Shown here one piece after another: positions 8,083 to 17,034 of a stretch of DNA of 64,000 nt (its first letter is position 1; each line of letters begins with the position of its first letter). A program made the position numbers and the translations under genes. The notes under the pieces are model-generated. The model was given only the letters and a program-made list of their open reading frames with translations, was not told the DNA's origin and ran no database searches. Source of the DNA: Rhizobiales bacterium CCH10-E5 (GTDB lineage Bacteria; Pseudomonadota; Alphaproteobacteria; Rhizobiales; Beijerinckiaceae); contig LSIG01000008.1 in assembly GCA_001556125.1 (NCBI GenBank), positions 1 to 64,000 of the forward strand. Direction: 5' to 3'.

Positions 8083-10134
8083 TCAGGCCTCGCTGCGCAG
8101 GATGAGGTGGAGATTGAGGCGGGCATCGACCTCGGCGTCGAAGCCCTCGGGGATGCAGATCGTCGTGTCCTGCTGCGCGACGACGGCCGGGCCCGAAAAG
8201 CGGTGGCCGTTGCGCAGGGCATCGCGGTGGTAAAGATCGACCTCGCGGGTGGCGCCGTCGAGCCAGACCTCGATCCGGCGTGCGGGCGTCGCCATCGCTG
8301 CCGGCTGGTCCGCCGCCGCTGCGGGCCGGGGACGTGGCGTCGCGCCGCTGACGACCAGGCGCAGATTGACGATCTGCACCTCGGCGCCGACGTCGTTGAA
8401 ATCGTAGATGGCGAGATGCTGGCGGTGGAAGGCCGCCGTCATGGCGGCGAGGTCGCCGTCGCGCAGCCAGGCTTCATCCAGCGACACCTCGATCTCGAAG
8501 GACTGGCCGTGATAGCGCATGTCGGCGCTCAAGGTTTCGACCACGGGGCCGTCGAAGCCCTGGTCTTGCCGGATCCAGGCCAGCCCATCCGCCTTGAGTT
8601 TGGCCAGCGCCTCGCGCAGCAGCGGCAGCGCATCCGGCACGGCCGCGGCGAAGACGGTCTGGATGAAGTCGCCCTTCACATCGGCGATCAGCCCGCCGAG
8701 CGCGCTGACCACGCCCGGCCGGTGCGGCACCAATACGCGGGGGATGCCGAGTTCGCGTGCCAGGAAGCAGCCGAGCATCGGCCCCGCGCCGCCGAAGGGC
8801 ATCAGCGTGAAGTCGCGCAGATCGACGCCGTAGCGCGCCACCAGCTTGTTGACCTCGACGAACATCTCGGAGACCGCGACCGCGATGATCGCCTCGGCGG
8901 TGGCCTGAGGCGTCTGGTCGAGGCGTCCCGCCACCTCTCCGATCACCGCGTCGGCCCGGGCGCGGTCCATGCCGATCTGGTTGTAGGCGAGGGGCGTGTG
9001 GCCGAGGAAGCCGCTCGCCGCCATCGCGTCGGTGACGGTGGCGCGCGTGCCGCCGCGCCCATAGCAGGCGGGCCCCGGCGTCGAGCCGGCGCTTTCGGGG
9101 CCGACCTTGAGCACGCCGAAATCATCCGCCCAGGCGATCGAGCCGCCGCCGCTGCCAATCGAGGTCACGGAGACGGATGGCAGGAAAAGCGGGAAGTCGC
9201 CGACGACCTCGCCGGTGCCGAATTGCGGCTGACCGTCGATGATGAGCGCGAGGTCGGCGCTGGTGCCGCCGATGTCGAGCGTCAACACGTTGCCGACACC
9301 GGCCTGCTCGGCCAGCCAGGCGGCGCCGATGACGCCCGAGGCCGTGCCCGAGAGCAGCATGTTGACGCAAGCGCGCTTGCCCGTCGGGGCGTTCATGATG
9401 CCGCCGTTCGACTTGGTCAGCATCGGGGCGGCCGGCACGCCGCGCGAGGCGAGCGCGTCTTCCAGCGCCGTGAGATAGCCCGCCACGCGAGGGTGGACGT
9501 ACCCGTTCAGGATCGCCGTCGTCGTGCGCTCATATTCGCGGATCACCGGCCAGACCTCGCTGGTGGTGAAGACGAAGAGTTCGGGCGCGAGCTCCGCGAT
9601 CAGCGCCTTCGCCTGCGCCTCGTGGGCGCCGTTGCGATAGGCATGGAGGAAGGAGACGATGACGCCATCGATGCCCTTGGCGCGGATGGCGGCCACGGCA
9701 GCGGCGAGGCCGTCGGTGTCGAGCGGCTCGGCGATCTCGCCGCTGGCGAGCTGGCGCTGGCGAACGCCGTGGATGCGGTCGCGCGGGATCAGCTGCTCGG
9801 GCCTTGCGCAGAACAGCGAGTACATCTCGGGCATGCGCAGCCGGGCGAGCTCGATGACGTCCTCGAAGCCGGCCGTCGTGATCAGCGCGAGCCGGCTGCC
9901 CTTGCGCTGGATGATGGTGTTGATGCCGACCGTGGTGCCGTGAACGAAGGAGACGACCTCCCCGGGCGCGATGCCATGGCGCTCCTGCAGCAGGCGCAGC
10001 CCGTCGAGCAGTTCCTTGCCCGGTTCGTCCGGCGTGGTCAGGACCTTAATGGTTTCGACGCGGTCGGTGCCGGTCTCGAGGGCGCAGAAGTCGATGAAGG
10101 TGCCGCCGATGTCGACGCCGATACGCCAGCTCAT
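8083..10134 (-). CDS. hyuA: Hydantoinase A / oxoprolinase family subunit (ATPase-fold)
   Basis: A 683-residue HyuA-type subunit with the actin-like ATP-binding fold. The phosphate-binding GVDIGGTF is at residues 6-13, followed by VSFVHGTTVGINTIIQRKGS and, further on, LTLDIGGTSADLALI. Members phosphorylate the carbonyl of a cyclic amide so that the HyuB partner can hydrolyse it. The start at 10134 places the GVDIGGT motif at the usual position; an in-frame upstream ATG at 10191 would add 19 unlikely residues. It sits between a LysR regulator gene (76 bases upstream) and hyuB, all on one strand. Could be N-methylhydantoinase, hydantoinase or 5-oxoprolinase by activity. Confidence 0.9.
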   Translation of the reverse strand: MSWRIGVDIGGTFIDFCALETGTDRVETIKVLTTPDEPGKELLDGLRLLQERHGIAPGEVVSFVHGTTVGINTIIQRKGSRLALITTAGFEDVIELARLRMPEMYSLFCARPEQLIPRDRIHGVRQRQLASGEIAEPLDTDGLAAAVAAIRAKGIDGVIVSFLHAYRNGAHEAQAKALIAELAPELFVFTTSEVWPVIREYERTTTAILNGYVHPRVAGYLTALEDALASRGVPAAPMLTKSNGGIMNAPTGKRACVNMLLSGTASGVIGAAWLAEQAGVGNVLTLDIGGTSADLALIIDGQPQFGTGEVVGDFPLFLPSVSVTSIGSGGGSIAWADDFGVLKVGPESAGSTPGPACYGRGGTRATVTDAMAASGFLGHTPLAYNQIGMDRARADAVIGEVAGRLDQTPQATAEAIIAVAVSEMFVEVNKLVARYGVDLRDFTLMPFGGAGPMLGCFLARELGIPRVLVPHRPGVVSALGGLIADVKGDFIQTVFAAAVPDALPLLREALAKLKADGLAWIRQDQGFDGPVVETLSADMRYHGQSFEIEVSLDEAWLRDGDLAAMTAAFHRQHLAIYDFNDVGAEVQIVNLRLVVSGATPRPRPAAAADQPAAMATPARRIEVWLDGATREVDLYHRDALRNGHRFSGPAVVAQQDTTICIPEGFDAEVDARLNLHLILRSEA

Positions 10135-10210
10135 GATGTGCCTGTCCGTGAAGTGCGTCGCCATCTCGGGGCGGGCGTGCCTCGTCGTCAAAGACCAAGC
10201 CCATCCAGCT

Positions 10211-11134
10211 CTATAAGACTGGCTTATGGTCTGGCCCCGGTGCCGCCAGCAGCCCGAGATCGCGGCAGGCGGTGCGCAGATGGGCGCGCAGGAGGTCGTG
10301 GCTGCGCGAGAGCGGGCGGCGCGCGCTGGTCAGCAGGCAGAGCGGCAGCGAGACCTCGGGCAGGAAGGGCCTGGTCACGAGGCCGGGAAAGCTGTGCCAG
10401 GGCAGTAGGCCGTCGACGACCGCGACCCCGAGCCCCTGCTGGACGAAGGCGAGGCCGATGATCGAGACGTCGATCTCCATTTCCGGCTGGAAAACCAGCC
10501 CTTCGCGGCCAAAGGCCTCGCGCAGCAACCGCCCCTGCAGGGAGGTGGCGCGGTATGAGATCAGCGTTTCCTTGCGCAGGTCGGCGGCGGCGATCGAGGG
10601 CTTCTGCGCCAGCTCATGGCCCGCGGGCAGGACGCAGACCATCCGCGTCCGGCCGATGATCTCGGTGTCGATCCCCGCCATCGGCTCGTCGGTCATGGCG
10701 ACGCCGAGCCCGGCCTGGCCGTCGTCCAGCATGCGCATGATGATCTCGGCCGGCACGACATAGGAGAGCAGGCGCAACCCGGGATGGGCGCTGCGGAAAT
10801 GGCGTAGCGCCTCGGGCACGACCGAAAGGGAGGGCGGTGCCGAGGCGGCGAGGCGCACGATGCCGGCCTTGCCGTGGCGCAGGTCTCGGGCGCGGCCGCG
10901 CAGCGCCTCCAGATCGCCGAACAGGCGCTCGACCTCGGGGTAAAGATCCTCGGCCTCCGGGGTCGGGATCAGCCGGCCCTTGACCCGCTGGAACAGCTTG
11001 AAGCCGAGTTCGTCCTCGGTGTGCAGCAGGATCTGGCTGAGCGCCGGCTGCGAGACGTTCAAGGCTTCGGCGGCGCTGGTGAGCGTGCCGCAGCGCATCA
11101 CCATCCGGAAGACTTCGATCTGACGCGCGCGCAT
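10211..11134 (-). CDS. LysR-family transcriptional regulator
   Basis: A 307-residue LysR regulator: an N-terminal winged helix-turn-helix (residues about 1-60, with SAAEALNVSQPALSQ as the recognition region) and a periplasmic-binding-protein-like effector domain thereafter. The start at 11134 has GGCAGGAG eight bases upstream, far better than the open frame's first ATG. It is oriented with hyuAB, 76 bases downstream, and its back faces the promoter of the ABC transporter gene at 11459. It probably controls hyuAB, the transporter or both. Known LysR proteins usually act on a divergent neighbour, which favours the transporter as a target. Confidence 0.88.
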   Translation of the reverse strand: MRARQIEVFRMVMRCGTLTSAAEALNVSQPALSQILLHTEDELGFKLFQRVKGRLIPTPEAEDLYPEVERLFGDLEALRGRARDLRHGKAGIVRLAASAPPSLSVVPEALRHFRSAHPGLRLLSYVVPAEIIMRMLDDGQAGLGVAMTDEPMAGIDTEIIGRTRMVCVLPAGHELAQKPSIAAADLRKETLISYRATSLQGRLLREAFGREGLVFQPEMEIDVSIIGLAFVQQGLGVAVVDGLLPWHSFPGLVTRPFLPEVSLPLCLLTSARRPLSRSHDLLRAHLRTACRDLGLLAAPGPDHKPVL

Positions 11135-11458
11135 CCGCTTAACTCCTGCCCGGTGTCGCGGGCGAGGCAACTCCATAGGCGGATTCGCCGCGACGCAAGG
11201 GGGCGTGCGCCGGTGCGCAGGCGACCGAGCCGACTTCTGAACGAACAATTAAGCCCAGTCAGGAGGCGGCGGTTAGTTTGCTCATAAATTCATCATCAGC
11301 TGCCGTCGTGCATACAATGGCGTGTAAGGCAAGCAGGGCAACGGCGGTGATCGGCCCGAAGCCCTTGGAATCACAGGCCATCGGAATTGGCACGCTCCCT
11401 GCTAGCGAAACGGCGTGTTCCGTTCCTTCACCAGCCTGCCAACCGAGGACAGACCCCG
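11135..11458. promoter_or_regulatory. Divergent promoter region with a GntR-like half-palindrome
   Basis: This 324-base gene-free stretch separates the LysR gene from the second ABC importer. It is locally AT-richer (GAACAATTAAG near 11241, CATAAATTCATC near 11282) than its surroundings, as expected of promoters. GTGCATACAA at 11308-11317 matches the perfect palindrome TTGCATGCAA at 20049-20058 at eight of ten positions, suggesting a shared regulator, perhaps the GntR protein at 17486. No small gene with a convincing ribosome-binding site was seen. Confidence 0.4.
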
Positions 11459-13051
11459 ATGATCACGCGCCGCACAGCCATCGCCGCAGGCCTCGCTGCT
11501 CCCTTCGTGGCCAAGGGAGGCGGTGCCCAGGCCCAGGCGCCGAGCCGCAACGAGACGCTGCTGCTCGTGCAGGAATACGGGCCTAACAGCCTGGACATGC
11601 AGGGCATCGGCTCGTCGCAGCCGGTCAACGGCGTCTCGCTCAACTGCTATGATCGCCTGCTGCGCTTCAAGCCGGTCCCGATCCCGGGCGGCGGTGGCAA
11701 CACCATCGCGATGGGCGAGCTCGAGGGCGAGCTGGCCGAGAGCTACCAGGTCGCCTCCGACGGCATGAGCGCGACCTTCAAGCTGCGCGACGCCAAGTTC
11801 CATTCGGGTCGCGCGGTCACCGCCAAGGATGTGAAGTGGTCGATGGACCGCGCCGTCTCGATCGGCGGCTTCGCCACCACGCAGATGAATGCCGGCTCGC
11901 TGGAGAAGCCCGAGCAGTTCGTCGCCGTCGACGACAAGACTTTCCGCATCGATTTCGTCCGCAAGGACAAGATGACCCTGCCCAATCTGGCGGTCACCAT
12001 TCCATTCGTCTTCGACTCCGAGCTCGCCATCGCCAACAGCGGCGGCGATCCATGGGCGAAGGAGTATCTGAAGAACAACATCGCCGGCTCCGGCGCCTAC
12101 AAGGTCGAAAGCTGGAAGCCGGGCGTTGAGACGATCTATGTCCGCAACGACGCCTGGGCCTGCGGAAAGCTGCCGCAGCTGCGCCGCATCATCGCCCGCG
12201 ACATCGCCTCGCCCTCGACCCGCCGCGCGCTGATCGAGCGCGGGGATGCCGATGTGTCCTACGGGCTTCCGCCGAAGGATTTCAAGGACTTGGCTGACGG
12301 CGGCAAGATCAATGTCGTCGGCGTGCCGATCCCCAATGGCGTCTGGGGTTGCTACCTCAACACGCAGGTCGGCCCGTTCAAGGATGTGCGCCTTCGCCAG
12401 GCCGTCGCCTGGGTGATGCCCTATGACAAGATCATGCAGGCGGCGCTGTTCGGCCGCGGCGTCTCGATGGCGGGCGGCACGAGCCCGAAGGTCGCCTGGC
12501 CGCAGCCCTTCCCCTACACGACCGACGTCGCCAAGGCGAAGGCGCTGGTGGATGCGGCCGGCGGGCCGTTCTCGACGACTTTGTATTTCGACGCCGGCAA
12601 CGCGACCGTGGCCGAGCCGATGGCGGTGCTGATCAAGGAAGCGCTCTCGCAGATCGGCATCACGGTCGAGATCAACAAGGTTCCGGGCGCCAATTTCCGC
12701 ACCGAGATCGCCAAGAAGACCAATCCGATGGTGCTCAACCGCTTCGCGGGCTGGCTCGACTATCCGGATTACTACCTGTTCTGGACGATGCACGGCAACA
12801 ATTCGATCTTCAACATCGCCGCCTATCAGAATCCGGCGCTGGACAAGCTCGTCGATGCCGCCCGCTTCGCCCCCGACAAGGCCTCCTACGACGCCAACGT
12901 CATCGACTTCATCAAGCTGATCAATGCCGAGGTGCCGATGGTGCCGATCAACCAGCCGACACATGACGTCGCGCTGCAGAAGAACATCGGCGGCTATCAG
13001 TTCCAGCCCTGTCGCGAGCCGGACTTCCGCTACCTGACCAAGGGCGCGTGA
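11459..13051 (+). CDS. Peptide-type ABC transporter substrate-binding protein (SBP_bac_5), Tat-type signal
   Basis: A 530-residue DppA/OppA-family periplasmic binding protein. The N-terminus reads ITRRTAIAAGLAAPFV, a short twin-arginine-like signal ending near GGAQAQA. Body motifs include LRDAKFHSGRAVTAKDVKWS and IAGSGAYKVESW, equivalents of the family's peptide-pocket segments. It is the first gene of a second importer (two permeases, fused ATPase) that leads into the AtzH-like and GntR genes. Its solute is inferred, not shown, to be a ureide or ureido compound handled by the downstream enzymes. The start lies after CCGAGGACAGACCCCG, a modest ribosome-binding site. Confidence 0.9.
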   Translation: MITRRTAIAAGLAAPFVAKGGGAQAQAPSRNETLLLVQEYGPNSLDMQGIGSSQPVNGVSLNCYDRLLRFKPVPIPGGGGNTIAMGELEGELAESYQVASDGMSATFKLRDAKFHSGRAVTAKDVKWSMDRAVSIGGFATTQMNAGSLEKPEQFVAVDDKTFRIDFVRKDKMTLPNLAVTIPFVFDSELAIANSGGDPWAKEYLKNNIAGSGAYKVESWKPGVETIYVRNDAWACGKLPQLRRIIARDIASPSTRRALIERGDADVSYGLPPKDFKDLADGGKINVVGVPIPNGVWGCYLNTQVGPFKDVRLRQAVAWVMPYDKIMQAALFGRGVSMAGGTSPKVAWPQPFPYTTDVAKAKALVDAAGGPFSTTLYFDAGNATVAEPMAVLIKEALSQIGITVEINKVPGANFRTEIAKKTNPMVLNRFAGWLDYPDYYLFWTMHGNNSIFNIAAYQNPALDKLVDAARFAPDKASYDANVIDFIKLINAEVPMVPINQPTHDVALQKNIGGYQFQPCREPDFRYLTKGA

Positions 13052-13068
13052 CGCTGATGGCCGCTCGT

Positions 13069-13151
13069 CGTCATTGCGAGCGTAGCGAAGCAATCCAGCA
13101 GCGGCCGCGCTCCACGTCCCCCTGGATTGCTTCGCTACGCTCGCAATGACG
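13069..13151. repeat. Perfect 30-bp inverted repeat (palindromic intergenic element)
   Basis: The arm at 13069-13098 (beginning CGTCATTGCGAGCGTAGCG) is perfectly complementary to 13122-13151, with a 23-base spacer. It lies inside the ABC operon between the binding-protein and permease genes, so the mRNA would carry a very stable hairpin there. A near copy sits at 16934-17014. Elements of this sequence are dispersed in many Hyphomicrobiales genomes. The hairpin may stabilise the binding-protein message or reduce expression downstream. Confidence 0.85.
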
Positions 13152-13179
13152 GCTCGCCAAACGAGCAAAAGGGAACGCC

Positions 13180-14193
13180 ATGCTTCGCCTGATCGGCCAG
13201 CGCCTGATGACGACGATCCCCTCGGTGATCGGCGTCATCATCGTCACCTTCCTGCTGACGCGGGTGCTGCCGGGCGACACGGCGGCCTATTTCGCCGGCC
13301 CGGCCGCCTCGCCGGAGGCGATCATCGAGATCCGCAACAAGCTCGGGCTGGATCGGCCGCTGCCGGTCCAGTTCGTCTCTTATGTCACCGCCCTGGTGAA
13401 GGGCGATCTCGGCGTCTCGCTGACGACCGGCCAAGCGGTGACGGCCGATCTGGCGCAGCGCCTTCCGGCCTCGGCCGAACTGACGCTGGCGGGGCTCCTG
13501 CTCGCGATGTCGGTGGCGCTGCCGCTCGGCGTGCTCGCGGCCGTCCGCCAGGGCTCCTGGATCGACCATCTCTGTCGCATCGTGGCGACGGCCGGTGTCT
13601 CGCTGCCGGTGTTCTTCACCGGGCTGCTGCTGGTCTATGTGTTCTACTTCATTCTGGGCTGGGCGCCGGCCCCGCTGGGGCGGCTCGACGTCTTCGCCTC
13701 GGAGCCCGCACGCGTCACCGGGCTCTATCTGGTCGACTCGCTGCTGGCGCGGGATGGCGAGACCTTCCGGGCCGCGCTGGCGCAAATCGCGCTGCCGGCG
13801 ATCACATTGGCGATCTTCTCGCTCGCTCCGATCACGCGGATGACGCGCGCCTCGATGCTCGCCGTGCTCGGGGCGGATTTCGTGCGGACCGCGCGCGCCA
13901 GCGGGCTCTCCAGCCGAAAGGTCATCGGCACCTACGCCTTCCGCAATGCGATGCTGCCGGTCGTCACTACGCTCGGCATGGTGTTCTCCTTCCTGCTCGG
14001 TGCCAATGTGCTGGTCGAGAAGGTGTTCGCCTGGCCGGGCGTCGGCTCCTATGCGGTCGAGGCGCTGATCGCCTCCGACTATGCCCCGATCCAGGGCTTC
14101 GTGCTGACGATGGCGATCCTCTACGTCGCGCTGAACCTGATGATCGATCTGCTCTACGGCGTCATCGACCCGCGCGTCCGGCTGGAGGGCTGA
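13180..14193 (+). CDS. Peptide-type ABC transporter permease (DppB-like)
   Basis: A 337-residue inner-membrane permease of the DppB branch. The first helix is followed by FLLTRVLPGDTAAYF, the family's typical post-helix segment, then GLDRPLPVQF. The EAA loop is around DFVRTARASGLSSRK with the partner FRNAMLPVVT, and VEKVFAWPGVG is the C-terminal branch motif. AAAAGGGA precedes the ATG by about five bases. It pairs with the DppC-like permease that begins four bases after its stop. Confidence 0.92.
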   Translation: MLRLIGQRLMTTIPSVIGVIIVTFLLTRVLPGDTAAYFAGPAASPEAIIEIRNKLGLDRPLPVQFVSYVTALVKGDLGVSLTTGQAVTADLAQRLPASAELTLAGLLLAMSVALPLGVLAAVRQGSWIDHLCRIVATAGVSLPVFFTGLLLVYVFYFILGWAPAPLGRLDVFASEPARVTGLYLVDSLLARDGETFRAALAQIALPAITLAIFSLAPITRMTRASMLAVLGADFVRTARASGLSSRKVIGTYAFRNAMLPVVTTLGMVFSFLLGANVLVEKVFAWPGVGSYAVEALIASDYAPIQGFVLTMAILYVALNLMIDLLYGVIDPRVRLEG

Positions 14194-14197
14194 GGGC

Positions 14198-15106
14198 ATG
14201 AACGACATGACCAAGATCGATCCCGCCGCGGCTCCTGCGCTGCGCTTCGAGGCGCCGCCCTCGACCAGCCTGCTGGCACATGCCCGCCACATCGTCTCCG
14301 AGAACCCGGTGACCGGGCTCGCCTTTGGGCTCTTCGCGTTGATCCTGTTCGCGGCGATCTTCGGCCCCTCGCTGGTTCCCTATGATCCGCTGGCCAGCAA
14401 CACCAACTCGGCCCTTCAAGCGCCGAGCGCGCGGCACTGGTTCGGCACGGACCAGCTCGGGCGCGACATCTTCAGCCGGGTGATCGTGGCGACGCGGCTC
14501 GATTTTGCCATCGCGGTCTGCTCGGTCGCGCTCGTCTTCGCGATGGGCGGGCTCGCCGGCGTCATGGCCGGCTTCTATGGCGGCTGGGTCGACAAGGTCG
14601 TCGGGCGGATCGCCGACACCATCATGGCCTTCCCGCTCTTCGTTCTGGCGATGGGCATCGTCGCGGCGCTGGGGAACAGCGTGACGAACATCGTCATCGC
14701 CACCGCGATCATCAACTTTCCGCTCTACGCCCGCGTCGCCCGCGCCGAGGCGAATGTCCGCCGCGAGGCCGGTTTCGTGCAGGCGGCGCGGCTTTCGGGC
14801 AATTCCGACTGGCGGCTACTGCTGACGCAGATCGTGCCCAACATCATGCCGATCATGGCGGTGCAGATGTCGCTGACCATGGGCTACGCCATCCTCAACG
14901 CGGCGGGCCTCTCCTTCATCGGGCTCGGCGTGCGCCCGCCCACCCCGGAATGGGGGATCATGGTGGCCGAGGGGGCGAGCTTCATCGTCTCCGGCGAATG
15001 GTGGATCGCCTTCTTCCCCGGGCTGGCGCTGATGACGGCGGTGTTCTGCTTCAATCTGCTCGGCGACGGCGTGCGCGACCTCGTCGATCCGCAGCGGAGG
15101 AATTGA
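14198..15106 (+). CDS. Peptide-type ABC transporter permease (DppC-like)
   Basis: A 302-residue DppC-type permease. It has the lumenal motif HWFGTDQLGRDIFSRV and the C-terminal branch signature INAAGLSFIGLGVRPP read in part as LSFIGLGVRPPTPEWG. About six membrane helices are apparent, with a charged cytoplasmic N-terminus of some 30 residues. The gene lies four bases after the DppB-like gene and about 110 bases before the ATPase gene, that gap being filled by a palindromic repeat. Confidence 0.92.
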   Translation: MNDMTKIDPAAAPALRFEAPPSTSLLAHARHIVSENPVTGLAFGLFALILFAAIFGPSLVPYDPLASNTNSALQAPSARHWFGTDQLGRDIFSRVIVATRLDFAIAVCSVALVFAMGGLAGVMAGFYGGWVDKVVGRIADTIMAFPLFVLAMGIVAALGNSVTNIVIATAIINFPLYARVARAEANVRREAGFVQAARLSGNSDWRLLLTQIVPNIMPIMAVQMSLTMGYAILNAAGLSFIGLGVRPPTPEWGIMVAEGASFIVSGEWWIAFFPGLALMTAVFCFNLLGDGVRDLVDPQRRN

Positions 15107-15129
15107 GGATGGCTCAGGTCCACCAGGCC

Positions 15130-15205
15130 GTCATTCCCGGCCGGAGCGAAGCGGAGAGCCGGGAACCTCCGGCGAGAGATGCTCGGGTCAAGCCCGAGCA
15201 TGACG
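15130..15205. repeat. Composite palindromic repeat within the ABC operon
   Basis: Two hairpin modules lie side by side: CCCGGC (15136-15141) with GCCGGG (15158-15163), and ATGCTCGGG (15179-15187) with CCCGAGCAT (15193-15201), the latter followed by GACGG. The second module recurs at 24295-24317 with only its 5-base loop changed. The repeat fills the gap between the second permease and the ATPase gene. Confidence 0.75.
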
Positions 15206-15218
15206 GAGTTGTCCGCCC

Positions 15219-16922
15219 ATGACCGCGCCCCCGCTCCTCGACATCCAGAACCTCACCGTCGAATTCGCCACGCGGCGCGGCACGGTTCAGGCGGTCAAGG
15301 CGATCGATGTCAGCGTCGCCAAGGGCGAGACGGTGGCGATCGTCGGTGAATCCGGCTCCGGGAAGTCGGTGACCTCCTATGCCGTGGTGCGGATCCTCGA
15401 CCGTGCCGGCAAGGTCGCCGAGGGCTCGATCTCGTTTTCCGGAATCGATCTGGTCACCGCGACCGAGACGCAGATGCGCGATCTGCGCGGGCGCGAGATC
15501 TCGATGATCTTCCAGAACCCGCGCGCCGCGCTGAACCCGATCCGCAAGGTCGGCAAGCAGATCGAGGACGTGCTGCTCGAGCATGTCCAGGCGACGCGGG
15601 CGACGGCCCGAGAGAAGGCGATCGAGGCGCTGGCCAAGGTCAGGATCGCGCGACCCGAGGAACGCTACGACGCCTATCCGTTCGAGCTGTCCGGCGGCAT
15701 GTGCCAGCGCGTCGTGATCGCGCTGGCGCTCGCCTGCCAGCCCCAACTCCTGATCGCCGACGAGCCGACGACGGGCCTCGACGTCACCACCCAGAAGGCG
15801 GTGATGGACCTGATCGTCGAGCTCACGCGCGAGCGCGGCATGTCGACGATCCTGATCACCCATGACCTCGGTTTGGCGGCCGCCTATTGCGACAAGGTCG
15901 TGGTGATGGAGAAGGGCAACGTCGTCGAGACGGCGCAGGCCAGCGAGATCTTCCGCAATCCGCAGCACGCCTATACCCGCAAGCTGATGCAGGCGACGCC
16001 GCGCATCGGCATGAGCCTGCGCGACCTGCTGCCGGAGGCGCAGAAGGGACCGGCCGCACAGCCGTCCGCTCCCAAGGCCGCGCCGGCGCCCGATGCCGCG
16101 CCGCTGATGCGGGTCGAAAACCTGGTGAAGGAGTATCCGCGGCCACAGAGCGGCTCGCTCTTCGCGAAGCTGATGGGCAAGGCGGAGGAGCCGAAAGCCC
16201 CGTTCCGCGCCGTCGACGGCATCAGCTTCAGCGTGGCCAGGGGCGAGACGCTCGGGCTCGTCGGCGAGTCCGGCTGCGGCAAGTCGACGACCTCGATGAT
16301 GATCACGCGGCTGATCGACAAGACCAGCGGCTCGATCCTGTTCGACGGCACGGATATCGGGGCGATCCCCGCCAAGCAGTTCGCGGCGTCCGCGCATCGC
16401 CGGCGCATCCAGATGGTCTTCCAGGACCCGACCGACAGCCTCAATCCGCGCTTCACGGCGGAGCGCGCCATCGCCGATCCGATCCTGCGGATGGGCGGGA
16501 TTTCGGGGCGCGACGCCCTGCGGGCGCGCTGCGAGGAGCTGGCGCAACTGGTCGGGCTGCCGGTCGAGCTGATCGACCGCTTTCCGCACCAGCTCTCGGG
16601 CGGGCAGAAGGCGCGGGTCGGCATCGCGCGGGCGATCGCGCTCGACCCCGATCTCGTCATCCTCGACGAGCCGACGGCGGCGCTCGACGTCTCGGTCCAG
16701 GCGGTCGTGCTCAACCTGCTGCAGGAGCTGAAGGAGCGGCTCGGGATGAGCTATCTCTTCGTCTCGCATGATCTCAACGTTGTGCGCCTGCTCTGCGACC
16801 GGGTGATCGTGATGAAAACGGGCGCCATCGTCGAACAGGGCACGGCCGAAGAGGTGCTCGGCGACCCGAAGGCGGACTATACCAAGGAACTGCTGACGGC
16901 GATTCCCCATCCGCCGGCGTGA
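15219..16922 (+). CDS. Fused double ATP-binding subunit of a peptide-type ABC transporter (GsiA-like)
   Basis: A 567-residue protein with two complete ABC ATPase domains that power the importer. Domain 1 has Walker A GESGSGKS near residue 50, signature LSGGMCQR and Walker B ADEPTTGLD. Domain 2 has Walker A GESGCGKST, signature LSGGQKAR and Walker B LDEPTAALD. After domain 1 comes the oligopeptide-transporter C-terminal segment around QHAYTRKLMQATP, and an alanine/proline-rich linker (about residues 272-295) joins the halves. This corresponds to DppD plus DppF in one chain. Being the only such ATPase in the window, it may also serve the ATPase-less importer at 1660-5237. Confidence 0.93.
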   Translation: MTAPPLLDIQNLTVEFATRRGTVQAVKAIDVSVAKGETVAIVGESGSGKSVTSYAVVRILDRAGKVAEGSISFSGIDLVTATETQMRDLRGREISMIFQNPRAALNPIRKVGKQIEDVLLEHVQATRATAREKAIEALAKVRIARPEERYDAYPFELSGGMCQRVVIALALACQPQLLIADEPTTGLDVTTQKAVMDLIVELTRERGMSTILITHDLGLAAAYCDKVVVMEKGNVVETAQASEIFRNPQHAYTRKLMQATPRIGMSLRDLLPEAQKGPAAQPSAPKAAPAPDAAPLMRVENLVKEYPRPQSGSLFAKLMGKAEEPKAPFRAVDGISFSVARGETLGLVGESGCGKSTTSMMITRLIDKTSGSILFDGTDIGAIPAKQFAASAHRRRIQMVFQDPTDSLNPRFTAERAIADPILRMGGISGRDALRARCEELAQLVGLPVELIDRFPHQLSGGQKARVGIARAIALDPDLVILDEPTAALDVSVQAVVLNLLQELKERLGMSYLFVSHDLNVVRLLCDRVIVMKTGAIVEQGTAEEVLGDPKADYTKELLTAIPHPPA

Positions 16923-16933
16923 TGACGTTCCCC

Positions 16934-17014
16934 CGTCATTGCGAGCACAGCGAAGCAATCTAGAACGGCAGTGCTCGACGTCCCCTGGATTGCTTCGCTG
17001 CGCTCGCAATGACG
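16934..17014. repeat. 30-bp inverted repeat, near copy of 13069-13151
   Basis: The arm 16934-16963 pairs with 16985-17014 over 30 bases with two mismatches; both arms closely match those at 13069-13151. It fills the gap between the ATPase gene and the AtzH-like gene, so a transcript of the whole operon would carry two such hairpins. Confidence 0.85.
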
Positions 17015-17034
17015 ATAGCCGACCGGAGAAACCC

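Noticed and set aside
6035-8233. Open frame of over 700 codons opposite hyuB
   Set aside because: Composition is the same antisense type (RRR, GHR, AHADG strings), with no motif; hyuB on the other strand explains the openness.
13069-17014. Palindromic elements as a CRISPR array or IS ends
   Set aside because: There are only two copies 3.9 kb apart, each an inverted repeat with different spacers, with no direct-repeat periodicity, no cas genes and no transposase.
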